Of a stretch of DNA of 64,000 nucleotides, positions 28,435-37,080 are shown in pieces (the stretch's first letter is position 1; each line of letters begins with the position of its first letter). A program made the position numbers and the translations under genes. The stretch is from the NCBI RefSeq assembly GCF_044769865.1, contig NZ_JBIZWA010000002.1:659733-723732 (forward strand), written 5' to 3'. Origin of the DNA: Homoserinimonas sp044769865 (GTDB taxonomy: Bacteria > Actinomycetota > Actinomycetes > Actinomycetales > Microbacteriaceae). The notes under the pieces were generated by a model, which saw only the letters and a program-made list of their open reading frames with translations, made no database searches and was not told where the DNA came from.

Positions 28435-29334
28435 CTATTCCATGGCGTCATATCGAAGAGTTACGAGAGACCGGAAGGTGATCGGTTCGGCTCTGGAGGC
28501 GCCACTACCGTCGGCTGTGGACGCGAGATCATCCTTGCCGAGGGGCAGGTACTCGTCCTTCTTTCCCGGAACCCAGTAGGTCAGATCCTGCTTAGCATTC
28601 TGATTTGCCTTCTCCCCGCTCTTACGGGCCTCCTTATCTCGTGCTTTCAAGCTCAAGAATGTCCCCTTGATCCAGGCTCGGGAACGCTTCTTTTGCGAGT
28701 CTTTGGGAGTAGCCAACAGAGCCCCCCATCCGGATTTCCCGCAAGCCTCAAGGAGATCAAGGAACTCGTGCCATCGAAGATGGTCGATTTCTGCGAGACC
28801 GCTTGACCACTTAGCACTTCCGCCAGCAATCGTCGCAATCTCGAAGGTCTTCTTCTTGTCCATCCCGCGCGCACCCCATGCCGCTAGCTCCGATGCGAGC
28901 CGAGTGCGAAGTTCATTTCCAGGTATTACCCAAGTCCAGCGTGCAAACCAATCGCCCCCCGCCTTGGATTCGTAGCCGATCGACGACTTTCCGCGTCCAC
29001 CGAGCCACGCGAGCCCTGGATCGGTGATGTGTCCGTCGAAGGGGGGAATTGGGAAAACGTAGTAGTCAGGAATGCCCGCAGGATTGTGCGCAGAATCCCC
29101 ATATTTCCAAAGCTGCCAAAGATTGATTTTCAACGAGTGGATACCTGAACTTGACTTCCAAGTCACCGTTTTCACTTCAATCCAGAACTGCTTGCCCGGC
29201 GTGGCAGGTAGGTCGGCAACCGATATGTCCTCACCCGAGACCGGCCACCACAGCGACGCCTTCGCTTTGTACCGGTAGTTCAGGTGAATGCTGAGCCAGT
29301 GCTCTAGCGTCTTTTCTGGCACTGAAACGGACAT
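28435..29334 (-). CDS. Putative restriction-endonuclease-like hypothetical protein
   Basis: A 299-residue protein. Near the N-terminus TPGKQFWIEVKTVTW puts a Glu53-x-Lys55 on a hydrophobic strand, following GEDISVADL, which could be the acidic half of a PD-(D/E)XK fold. The remainder (RWTWVIPGNELRTRLASELA, LDLLEACGKSGWGALLATPK) is unassigned. It lies alone 550 bases upstream of the restriction-like operon. Start at ATG 29334. Nuclease function is an inference from one motif. Confidence 0.55.
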   Translation of the reverse strand: MSVSVPEKTLEHWLSIHLNYRYKAKASLWWPVSGEDISVADLPATPGKQFWIEVKTVTWKSSSGIHSLKINLWQLWKYGDSAHNPAGIPDYYVFPIPPFDGHITDPGLAWLGGRGKSSIGYESKAGGDWFARWTWVIPGNELRTRLASELAAWGARGMDKKKTFEIATIAGGSAKWSSGLAEIDHLRWHEFLDLLEACGKSGWGALLATPKDSQKKRSRAWIKGTFLSLKARDKEARKSGEKANQNAKQDLTYWVPGKKDEYLPLGKDDLASTADGSGASRAEPITFRSLVTLRYDAME

Positions 29335-29806
29335 GATCCCCCTAACGAAATGGCCCGACCTACTGAGGGCAAGGCACTGTCGTCAGCCTATGGGGCACCG
29401 TGCGGCGCTCGATAGGGCTCGTCAGGAGGCTTCGAGGCGGAAGCCCGACGGAGGCGCCCATCGCGACTCGTTGCCAACGTCGCGAGTGAAGACGCCCAAG
29501 TAGCAGAGTGGAACGGCCGGGAGTTCCGCAGGGATTGTGGTTCCTGCTCTCAACGAGATCGCTCTTGGCATCAATGCCGCGACGCTCACCCCCTTAATGG
29601 TTCGCTTGGGATAGCACCAAGCAGCGCGATGCCAGGAATGAGGTCGCGTTTCAAAGCAGGGCAACCCAAATTTTGGAAGTTTAGACGCCTATGTCGCGTC
29701 GCTTTCGCCGCCGACGAGGCGCATCCGTCGGGACGAGCGACGGCAGTCGCCCGCGTTGGTCAGGTACCAGCTGATCGACGTCGAGAGCCGAAACCTCATC
29801 CCGTCA
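29335..29806. other. 472-bp stretch without a supported gene
   Basis: Short open frames on both strands lack motifs, ribosome sites or coherent composition. The region includes an AT-richer patch (29650-29690) that might hold a promoter for the gene at 29334, but no clear hexamers. Confidence 0.4.
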
Positions 29807-30238
29807 CTATTCAAACTGGCCGCGGAAGTATGAAAGGACCAGCTCGGGCTTACCCCCGGCGAGGATCCATGCTTGCGGTGTCACTGCGTCGCCGTCCAGC
29901 CGCAGCTCTGGCTGCGGCGTTGTCATGTACCCGCGCACTACAGCAGGGTGAAGGCCTTCCGGTATCGCTGCCGCGATCTCCGCGAGTGCAGGGATCGTGC
30001 CATCAACGGTGAACTGCCAACACGCATACCGCCATCTGAATCCGTCGCGGAAGCCGTAAAGCGCTCCCTGTCGACGCCAGCGACGTACAGCCGAGAGCCT
30101 CAGCCCCAGCATCTTCGCCACCTGCCGCGACGAGAACGAGTCGTCGATGGTTTCTTGCCATGTCCGGTCGATCCTTGCTTGCAGAGTGCGAGGCAACTGT
30201 TCACGGGGAGCGCGGCGCCGAAGCTGGCGGGCGCTCAC
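29807..30238 (-). CDS. HTH/MbcA-like small DNA-binding protein (paralogue 1)
   Basis: A 143-residue protein from the GTG at 30238: basic N-terminus (RQLRRRAPREQLP), HTH (SSRQVAKMLGLRLSAVRRWRR), then WRYACWQFTVDGTIPALAEIA and TTPQPELRLDG...PQAWILAGG. This HTH plus Q-F-x-x-D-G-x-x-x-P-x-L-x-E segment resembles Xre/MbcA/ParS antitoxins (DUF2384 superfamily) and recurs in two other proteins of this island. Its GTG overlaps the stop of the gene upstream by 4 bases (GTGA), so the two are coupled. Confidence 0.65.
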   Translation of the reverse strand: MSARQLRRRAPREQLPRTLQARIDRTWQETIDDSFSSRQVAKMLGLRLSAVRRWRRQGALYGFRDGFRWRYACWQFTVDGTIPALAEIAAAIPEGLHPAVVRGYMTTPQPELRLDGDAVTPQAWILAGGKPELVLSYFRGQFE

Positions 30239-30546
30239 CGCATGCGTTCGATGCTCGTGATGAGGGTTGAGGCAGACCATAGCTCTTGCAGCTGCAGCGG
30301 TCCCTCGACGGCGGGAGTCATCGTCCAGTAGCCTCCTGATCCCACCGCACAGCGAACGATCGTCGCGAGTCGCCGAGGGGTGTCGTGGACCGTACTCACT
30401 GCTGTCGGACCGGGGTGCCGTGTCACTGTCATCCCGTCGAGGTCGAAGACGTAGTGACTTGAGAGTGTGGAGACTCTCCATACGCCGCCGAGTTCTACCG
30501 TGAGTTCCTCAATTGCCCCGGCATCCTGATTCTCTTTGCCTGTCAT
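30235..30546 (-). CDS. Conserved small protein coupled to HTH/MbcA-like paralogue 1
   Basis: A 103-residue acidic/hydrophobic beta-rich protein (GGVWRVSTLSSHYVFDLDG, RRLATIVRCAVGSGGYW). No family name is known. The ATG at 30546 is in frame and it ends overlapping the next start. Being translationally coupled to a putative antitoxin makes it a candidate toxin or partner, but no catalytic motif is visible. Confidence 0.55.
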   Translation of the reverse strand: MTGKENQDAGAIEELTVELGGVWRVSTLSSHYVFDLDGMTVTRHPGPTAVSTVHDTPRRLATIVRCAVGSGGYWTMTPAVEGPLQLQELWSASTLITSIERMR

Positions 30547-30699
30547 AGCTTCGACGGTACGGAGTCCTCGCTTCCCTCTGTGCGATTGGGGAGCTTCTTG
30601 TTGATGAGTCGGCGATAACCAATTCCTTGTCTCGACGGCATCGCGGCAGACCGACAGACCAGACCGGGTTGGGATCGCACACCCATGCCACGGTGAGAC

Positions 30700-31077
30700 T
30701 CAGGATTCGAGGGCGCGGCGAACGCGAACGATTATCTCCCGCACGCTAGCGCTGCGCCCATCGCGGAGCCATTGACTTCCTGTGGCTCCGTCGAACACGG
30801 GCGTCGGTGTGAGTAGGAGCAAAGCCATGCCTGTTGGGTCGTCCGTGCCGTAGAGCTCGAACAACTCGGCAAGGCCTGGCAGGGGCCGGCCTTGTGAATC
30901 GAACTGACCTGAAGGAAGCGCGATTACTCCGTCGGCCAGTGTGATGCCGAGCAACAGGTGGTTCTCGACGTCTTGGCGAACGTCGGCTTCCAGCCGGCCC
31001 TGCCGCGCGGCGACGTCAGCCATGCGATAGAACGGTCCCAGGGCATTGAACCCGGTGACGCTGCCTGCATTGCTCAT
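30700..31077 (-). CDS. HTH/MbcA-like small protein (paralogue 2)
   Basis: A 125-residue protein: FYRMADVAARQGRLEADVRQ as N-terminal helical domain, then IALPSGQFDSQGRPLPGLAE and TGSQWLRDGRSASVREIIVR. The Q-F-D-x-x-G-R-x-x-P-G-L-x-E segment and a terminal W-L-x-D-G-R motif are shared with paralogues 1 and 3. Stands alone, with no obvious partner adjacent. Role probably DNA or toxin binding; unproven. Confidence 0.6.
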   Translation of the reverse strand: MSNAGSVTGFNALGPFYRMADVAARQGRLEADVRQDVENHLLLGITLADGVIALPSGQFDSQGRPLPGLAELFELYGTDDPTGMALLLLTPTPVFDGATGSQWLRDGRSASVREIIVRVRRALES

Positions 31078-31430
31078 CTAAACGCCCCTGTCTTCGGTTC
31101 GCTGCGAGCCCCGTTGGCAGGGCCTACAGCGACTGGGCCCGCCTGTCGCAATGAAGCCGACTTTACGAGCGCGGAGCCCCGGGGAAGACGGATGCGGGCG
31201 GCCGTTGTCGCAGAGTCGGCAAACGTCGTTACTTTGTGTCCTCATTTCGGAGGACATAAGCGATGGATCCTGCGTGATTTGGGGTACAAGCCGCCCCCAC
31301 AACTGGGCTGATTTTGCTCGTTTGACCTCCCCGCGCAATTCGCATACTTAGGCTCGACCCCGCCCGCTTCCACGGCTGCCACACCACACCCCCGCCCGCG
31401 CCGAGTGCGCCCAAGTCATTGGACATCTGA
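31078..31430. other. 353-bp stretch without a supported gene
   Basis: A minus-strand frame (31078-31338) contains two CxxC pairs (CRLC, CRPC) and might encode a remnant zinc-ribbon protein, but it lacks a good start and family similarity. Confidence 0.3.
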
Positions 31431-31784
31431 ATGTCGGTTTCACCATCCACCGTCGCCGCGACGGGCGACCACTCCCATCTCGCTGCGGCCAATCCACGCC
31501 CCGACCGCTATGAGTGGTTGCTGCGCCGCCGCTTCTGCCTGGAGGCTGGCCGCCTCGACGCGCGCGAAAGCGATCTGCTCGACAGAACCGAGTCAGGCTG
31601 GGCCAGTGCAATCACAGAAAGTGACTGCGCGCATGCAAGACAGTCACGCAACCGCGCAACGCGTTCCGACTACACAGCGTGGTGGAATGCCACAGGCGAG
31701 TTCGGAGTGACGTTGACCTTCGAGCAAATCTGCGAGCGCGTAGAGGTCGACGCAGCGGAACGCTTGACCCACTATGACGACTGA
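31431..31784 (+). CDS. Hypothetical protein
   Basis: A 117-residue charged soluble protein (RYEWLLRRRFCLEAGRLDA, TFEQICERVEVDAAERL). No motif is recognised. It starts at an ATG without an obvious Shine-Dalgarno and converges with the CoiA-like gene, leaving an 81-base gap. Composition (strong Arg/Asp/Glu helices) supports coding. Confidence 0.4.
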   Translation: MSVSPSTVAATGDHSHLAAANPRPDRYEWLLRRRFCLEAGRLDARESDLLDRTESGWASAITESDCAHARQSRNRATRSDYTAWWNATGEFGVTLTFEQICERVEVDAAERLTHYDD

Positions 31785-31865
31785 TGCGCTCCGAGTAGCC
31801 TCGCCCATCTGTCCTCGGGGAATGTCAGGGGGATCTCGCGATGGTACGACAAAGAGTGACCCCGA

Positions 31866-33365
31866 CTACGTGGTGAAGAGCGCGTTGATGGTGTGCGCCG
31901 ACAGGCGGGAACGAAAGTCCTCACAGTCCGTACAGGGGCACCGCTCCGCCAGTTGACCGTGCTGCTCCACCAAGTCAAGCGCCGCGCTCCCATTCAGGCG
32001 CAACCGTTCTCGAAAAAGCATGGTGCGTTCGTGTGTCTCACGAATCGTGAGTTGACCGGCCGCCGACCGTGCCGCTTCAGCTTCGGCGAACTCCTTGGTT
32101 CGGCGTTCTTCCTCTGCCCTCTGCTGTTCGGCGAACGCGAGCCTCAAACGGTGTGCTTCCTTGTCGCGACGGGATTGCTCCTCCGAGCGCTTCTTTCGAA
32201 GCCATTGTTCTCCGGCTGGGGAGGCAAGGAACGCCTTTCTCTCCTCTTTCTTCCTGGCTTCCTCCTGCTTCTCCCTGATTGATTGGGCGCCTTTCTGCAG
32301 TCGGCGTTCGACCTCGGCGATGTCTTTGCGCACCTTGGCTGCGTGGGTTGATCGCAACAGAGCGGTTGCAGGTCGAGGTGCGGCGGGAGTGGTCAGCGCT
32401 GATACGGCGTCCGCGTAGGTGTTGACCTCGTGTCCGGGGATGCACCAATGCGCCGGAAGCGGCCCGTCGCTGTCGTGAATATGCCGGAAGGTGGCGACCT
32501 TCTGGCCGACTTCGATTGCCCATGGGCCGATTTGATGCTCGCATGCCCCGCAGGCGGTTCCGGCGAGGTTGGCGACCTCAGGGAAGCCAGCCTCTGCCGC
32601 TGCAATCCGCGCCTGCGCAAGGTCTGCATCCATGCGGCTCGTGATGAGCTTTAGGCAGCGAGTGCAGGAGATGCGACGCTCCCTATCAATGGAGCACACA
32701 TTGACGACGCCACATGCGATGCACGGAACGGCGAACCAACGGTGCACAGTCACTTGCGGGAAGGAGCTCGGAAATTTCCACCACGCTGTGCGCCGAAGAA
32801 TCGCCTCGACAGCGTCCTCGATCGTCTGCTGGTCTTCCTCGCTGGTGCCGTGTGTGACGATGATGCCGTCGCTGCGCTTCTGGACCGGGATGAGTCCATG
32901 GCGAGCTACATCGTGCGGGTCCGCATGTCGGTAGAACCACACTGTTTCCATGCGTGCGTCCTTGTACCTGTCGGTACGGCCACGGAATTGTTCATCATCT
33001 TGCTTGGACCATTGCGCTTCGAAGGCAATACGCCTAGAGCCGTTGTAGACGAGGACATCTGCAATCCACGTCCGGTCCTCGTTGGGGAACTCTTCCTCCG
33101 CGGACCACCCTGCAGCCAAAGCGCCACGAATGATCGCCGACTTGATAGCGCGGTGCTCGTCAGTCTCGGGATTCGTGTGCGGGAAGTCGCATTCGGCGAG
33201 GCTTTGATGGTAGAAGTGCGGAAACCCCGCGCCCGAACGCCGAGGGATGGCACGTACCCCGCAACGAAACTGAAGCTGCGTTTCGCCTCTGAGCCCATCG
33301 AAATCAGCCTGGCTGAGCTCGGTGCTCACGAGCGCTTCGTTGCCCAAGAACGCGGTGATCGGCAT
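31866..33365 (-). CDS. CoiA-like competence/nuclease-family protein
   Basis: A 499-residue protein. The N-terminal third has H71RAIKSAII, then WIADVLVYNGSRRIAFEAQWSKQ (split: WIADVLV, IAFEAQWS) with Asp103 and Glu116-x-Gln118, the PD-(D/E)XK core of CoiA-like nucleases. A zinc-finger-like middle (CIACG, CTRCLK, CGACEH) and a long Arg/Glu/Lys coiled coil (about residues 355-455) follow, ending with CPCTDC. CoiA-family proteins act in DNA uptake or recombination, and in islands may be defence nucleases. Divergent from a recombinase-like gene. Confidence 0.75.
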   Translation of the reverse strand: MPITAFLGNEALVSTELSQADFDGLRGETQLQFRCGVRAIPRRSGAGFPHFYHQSLAECDFPHTNPETDEHRAIKSAIIRGALAAGWSAEEEFPNEDRTWIADVLVYNGSRRIAFEAQWSKQDDEQFRGRTDRYKDARMETVWFYRHADPHDVARHGLIPVQKRSDGIIVTHGTSEEDQQTIEDAVEAILRRTAWWKFPSSFPQVTVHRWFAVPCIACGVVNVCSIDRERRISCTRCLKLITSRMDADLAQARIAAAEAGFPEVANLAGTACGACEHQIGPWAIEVGQKVATFRHIHDSDGPLPAHWCIPGHEVNTYADAVSALTTPAAPRPATALLRSTHAAKVRKDIAEVERRLQKGAQSIREKQEEARKKEERKAFLASPAGEQWLRKKRSEEQSRRDKEAHRLRLAFAEQQRAEEERRTKEFAEAEAARSAAGQLTIRETHERTMLFRERLRLNGSAALDLVEQHGQLAERCPCTDCEDFRSRLSAHTINALFTT

Positions 33366-33661
33366 GTCAACATCCTCACGATGAGCCGCTACGCCCGTAA
33401 GCCCACGTTCGAGGGATCTACCTCCGGCGTCTCCTCGTCCGTTGCCTAGAGGCGCGATTCCCCATGCGGCGCCGCCGGTTACCGGATGTTGCTGGCAGAA
33501 CTTTTCACGGTTTCAGCCGGGCGGCCTACCGAGGCTTGGAGCTTGTCGGCGCGAAACATGGTCCATCCCGCGTTCTGATCAGCAGCACGAAAGAAGGTGT
33601 CGGATGGAGTGTGCGAAAAAATTCTTGCCGATTCATGGTGATTCTCGAATTGGCCGCGCTC
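33366..33661. other. 296-bp divergent intergenic region
   Basis: Lies between the CoiA-like gene and the recombinase-like gene and must hold both promoters. An in-frame upstream extension of the recombinase-like gene (to 33464) lacks family-like sequence, so I treat it as non-coding. Confidence 0.35.
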
Positions 33662-34717
33662 ATGGTCGACATGAACGATTACCGACTCACCGACAACCTC
33701 GCTTCCGACTTGACCACGCTCCGCACCGATTCCCCGCTCGCAGACAACAGCATCCCTGCAGGGGTGCCCGCCTCGTTCAGTACCGGGGAGTACTACCTGT
33801 CGTGCAGTCCACAGATTGTCGCGGAGGTCGAGCACTACCGATCTGCACAGAAGCAGTGGCCTAAGGTGCGTCACATCGTGCGTGATGCGGTCGCCCGCAC
33901 CGCAGAGGCGCGGACGCTCTCGGCGAAAACCCTCATGCGCATCGTCGGGCCGTTCGCGCTATGGTGCGTCACAACGCGCAGGATCCAGCCCGACCCGCAA
34001 CATCTCTTCACGCAGGAGACTATCGATGCCTACTGCCTCTCACTGACCCTTTCCGCCGGGACCGTTGCCTCCTACCGGTCGGCGCTGACCACCACCGCTC
34101 GGACAGTCAACGCCCTCGCCTACGCTCCGGCCCCGACCCCTCTGCCGAAACGAACCGTGCAGCCGCCTTACCGAGAGACTGAGTTGGACGAGTACCGGGC
34201 CTGGGCCGGCGCCCAGCGGACGGAACAGTTGAAGCAAAAGGCTCGGGTGATGATTGCGCTGATGGCTGGTGCGGGACTGAGTCCGATAGAGACGACGACG
34301 CTGCGCGTGGAGGACGTCGGTGTTGATGGGGACGGGGTGCTGCTGACGGTGCACGGTTCGAAGCCTCGTCAGGTGGCGGTCCTTCACGAGTGGGAGCAGT
34401 GGGTCATCGAGTCCGTCGCCGAGAGGGAGCCCAGCGACTTCGTGTGGGGCGCCGCGCAGCGACGGGTGCGTCCGAATCAGATCAGCGAGTTCATCCATGC
34501 CGCCACGGCCGGTGCGCCGGCGAGTCAGCGGTTGCGAGCAACGTGGATTGTGACGCATCTGGGTCTTGGCACTCCGTTGACGGTGCTGTTTCGTGCTGGC
34601 GGCATCGCCCAGCTCGACAACCTCGACCAGTACCTGGTCCACGTTCCGACACGCAGCGATCCTGAGTCGCGGACCCTGCTGCGGGGCCCTCGCCGGGTAG
34701 GTCTATTCGCGGCGTGA
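33662..34717 (+). CDS. Degenerate tyrosine-recombinase-like protein A
   Basis: A 351-residue protein with a core-binding-like helical N-domain and a catalytic-like C-domain. GAGLSPIETTTLRVEDV aligns with box I of tyrosine recombinases but has no Arg at the catalytic place; box II reads QRLRATWIVTHL with the Arg kept and the usual His replaced by Ala; the LGH of active enzymes reads AGG; DNLDQYLVHV keeps a Tyr. So it has the fold with most catalytic residues missing. Start is ATG 33662 (MVDMNDY); ATG 33635 is possible. It converges with the HTH/MbcA-like paralogue 3. Confidence 0.7.
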   Translation: MVDMNDYRLTDNLASDLTTLRTDSPLADNSIPAGVPASFSTGEYYLSCSPQIVAEVEHYRSAQKQWPKVRHIVRDAVARTAEARTLSAKTLMRIVGPFALWCVTTRRIQPDPQHLFTQETIDAYCLSLTLSAGTVASYRSALTTTARTVNALAYAPAPTPLPKRTVQPPYRETELDEYRAWAGAQRTEQLKQKARVMIALMAGAGLSPIETTTLRVEDVGVDGDGVLLTVHGSKPRQVAVLHEWEQWVIESVAEREPSDFVWGAAQRRVRPNQISEFIHAATAGAPASQRLRATWIVTHLGLGTPLTVLFRAGGIAQLDNLDQYLVHVPTRSDPESRTLLRGPRRVGLFAA

Positions 34718-34726
34718 TCGTCTAGG

Positions 34727-35164
34727 TCAGGGCCCTGTGATTCGTGCCACGTCTTGCTCTGCCCACTCGATCAAGAGACCGATTCTTCCCTCTAGCAGCA
34801 GGTCCCAACGCGTCCGCTCGTCGCCGATGTAGGCCTGGCCGGCGAACCAGGCAATCCGGGTTGCGTTGCCCCCGTATCCGCGTGACAGTACGGCCAGTAC
34901 GTCTGACAACCCGGGCGCAGCTCGCCCGTCTCGGAATTGCGCGGCCGGGTAGTAGACGTTTCCGTCGTTGAACTCCGCCCCCAGCACTTGATCGGTTTCT
35001 CGCCATCCCCGCAGGGTGTCCGCTGAGATCTGGCAGTAATCCATCACGGCTTGTGCACTTACCCACCGGCCGAGCGTCGCGAAGTAGCGGACCGTTTCCT
35101 CACTGCCTTCATACTTCGGGGACTTGGCAGACGGACCTGACGGAGGGTGGCGACCGGGGATCAT
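34727..35164 (-). CDS. HTH/MbcA-like small protein (paralogue 3)
   Basis: A 145-residue protein. VSAQAVMDYCQISADTLRGW forms the HTH, and VYYPAAQFRDGRAAPGLSDV plus LLLEGRIGLLIEWAEQD match the pattern shared by paralogues 1 and 2. The ATG at 35164 is 2 bases after the metallophosphoesterase stop, so the pair is translationally coupled. By analogy with MbcA/ParS-type antitoxins it may neutralise or regulate the upstream phosphoesterase, but this is inference. Confidence 0.65.
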   Translation of the reverse strand: MIPGRHPPSGPSAKSPKYEGSEETVRYFATLGRWVSAQAVMDYCQISADTLRGWRETDQVLGAEFNDGNVYYPAAQFRDGRAAPGLSDVLAVLSRGYGGNATRIAWFAGQAYIGDERTRWDLLLEGRIGLLIEWAEQDVARITGP

Positions 35165-35166
35165 CG

Positions 35167-36015
35167 TCAGTCCTCCCCTACTGGCGTGCGGTGTTCGTCG
35201 CGGAGGGAGAAGAACTTTAGCTGCAGAGTGTCCACATCCAGGACCGCTTGGCTGACCGTCGCATGTCCGTTCATGTTGAGGATCACGATCCTCGACGTGA
35301 AGTCGCCGGCATCGTCGTGGAACTCGACGGTCTCATCAACGTGAAGATGGTAGTGTCCGCCGAGGTATAGCTTGGGCCGCACTTGCATGAAGCCGCGATG
35401 GAACATCCGCCGCCCCATAGCCGAATGGGCCAGGCCACTCGTCGGCCACCAATGGTTGGTGGCGGTCAGATGTGCCTCCAGAGTCGGGACCCCGATAGGG
35501 GCATCATGTCCGACGAGTACGCAGGCGTGCTCGTGGCCAAGGACCTCCAGGTCGTGGTCGGTGATGGTCTCCTCCTCCCACCACGACTGCCCTTCCACCC
35601 GGTTGCCGACGTCAACTGAGGCGGCCCCGCCCAACGCGGCAAGGGTCTTCCCGGAGCTGAGGACCGTGCGGTAGCCGCGCGGGATGTGGGCGATGTTGGG
35701 CCGCAGCCACCGCAACCCATCGGCGCTGACCGGATGCCGGTACAACCTCGCGAAGTCCTCGTGATTCCCGTCAACAAAGAACAGGCTCTGCTGCCGGGCG
35801 GCAAGGCGCCGACTGAGCTTGCTCAGATCCACACCCCAGTTGCCGCGCGGCCAGATAAAGCCAAAATCCCCCAAAATCAAAAGCACACGCACACCGCGCT
35901 CGTGCATTCGGGCGGAAACGGCGAGTACATGTTCCATGTCGCCATGGGTGTCGCCGAGAACCCCCAAGCGTCTCGCAGTGGCCAACGTCTCTAGGGGACG
36001 GAGCACGTCAGTCAT
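35167..36015 (-). CDS. Calcineurin-like metallophosphoesterase
   Basis: A 282-residue enzyme with the full metal-binding set: GDTHGD (21-26), LGDFGF (48-53), GNHEDF (83-88), VGHDAPIG and GGHYHLHV. The two-metal centre hydrolyses phosphoesters of nucleotides, RNA or proteins. Start at ATG 36015. It precedes an HTH/MbcA-like gene with a 2-base gap, an unusual pair for a housekeeping phosphatase, and may act in island defence or control. Substrate unknown. Confidence 0.85.
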   Translation of the reverse strand: MTDVLRPLETLATARRLGVLGDTHGDMEHVLAVSARMHERGVRVLLILGDFGFIWPRGNWGVDLSKLSRRLAARQQSLFFVDGNHEDFARLYRHPVSADGLRWLRPNIAHIPRGYRTVLSSGKTLAALGGAASVDVGNRVEGQSWWEEETITDHDLEVLGHEHACVLVGHDAPIGVPTLEAHLTATNHWWPTSGLAHSAMGRRMFHRGFMQVRPKLYLGGHYHLHVDETVEFHDDAGDFTSRIVILNMNGHATVSQAVLDVDTLQLKFFSLRDEHRTPVGED

Positions 36016-36343
36016 TCACTCAGCCCCATACCCGGAGGTGGGACTCGCTCGAAGACACCACCGGGTCGACCCACGAGGGGTGAGCGCGACACCCATCAGG
36101 TGCGGATCGATCTGCAGCAGCATGGGCAGGCACCGTTTCGATGACTCTCTCCTCAAGTTGATGCCGCACAACAGCGGAAACAATAGCGGTCTGACGCTAT
36201 AGCTCGGGTCAATCTGCTGAGAGGGATAGCGCTGCTGCTGTCGATGAGTCGGTGTGTTTGTGCACGATCCGCGCCTGCGCAGCCCCCGGTCGCCGTTTCG
36301 GAACGCAGATCACGGGGTGGACGCTGGCGATGAGCGGACGAGT
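36016..36343. other. 328-bp stretch without a supported gene
   Basis: Only short frames without motifs. It lies between the start of the metallophosphoesterase gene and the end of the helicase-associated-domain gene (both minus strand), so should hold the phosphoesterase promoter. Confidence 0.4.
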
Positions 36344-36907
36344 TCAGGTGGTCCTGCTCATCTCTATAAGTGCGTCGAGCTGCGCTGCCCGTGGTGGAGG
36401 AAGCAGATGCCGGCGCCGAAGGTCGAGTTGCCGACCGAGCCAGCGCGCCAGAGCGAACTGGCCGGCATCGCTTGCATCGAGGATCGGGAGGGTGCCAGTC
36501 GCGACGAGGTGCCGGCGGCATGCAGCGAGATTGCTGTTCCAGGCGGCGGTCTGGGGATCCCATTCGAATGCCGGCGATACGTCCAGTCGCACAGTTTGGT
36601 AAATACAAAGGCCCGCTCGATTCCGGCGCTGGTAGCGGGCCCACTCGCCGAGACGCCGCTCCTCGTCCGGAAGGGAACTTCGGTCTCGGGTATTCTCGCG
36701 GGCTGCCTTGCCTCGCTCAACCCAGAACGATTCATAGGAGTGGAGCTGACTGATCCATCGGCGCTGCCTGGCCGGAACGCGGACGACGCTGTTCCTCGTG
36801 ATGCGATCTTCGGCGGCTTCGAATAGGGCCGATCGCGGGTCAGTGTCGGCTACTGCGCCCCAGAGGGTGCTGGCATGGAGGTAGAGCGTTCGCGAAGTGG
36901 TGCGCAT
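36344..36907 (-). CDS. Helicase-associated (HA) domain protein without a helicase
   Basis: A 187-residue protein with two HA-like helical units: LGEWARYQRRNRAGLCIYQT and QFALARWLGRQLDLRRRHLL, each preceded by a Trp/aromatic-rich helix (WISQLHSYESFW, AAWNSNLAACRRH). HA domains usually follow SF2 helicases and bind DNA; here the domain stands alone. Start at ATG 36907. It is divergent from the recombinase-like gene B. Confidence 0.7.
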   Translation of the reverse strand: MRTTSRTLYLHASTLWGAVADTDPRSALFEAAEDRITRNSVVRVPARQRRWISQLHSYESFWVERGKAARENTRDRSSLPDEERRLGEWARYQRRNRAGLCIYQTVRLDVSPAFEWDPQTAAWNSNLAACRRHLVATGTLPILDASDAGQFALARWLGRQLDLRRRHLLPPPRAAQLDALIEMSRTT

Positions 36908-37080
36908 GGGACTGAGGTGCCTCTCTGCACCACCCGGTGTGATGCAGAAGGTCTGTGCGCGGCACGACGCCTCCCGTGTGCGCTACTCAGTTGGAGTGTC
37001 AATGACTCGGCGGTTATTTCAGCCATCTGGTTCCTACGGTGAGAGCTAGGCCCGAGACGCGGTGCCCAGTTGAGGACGCC

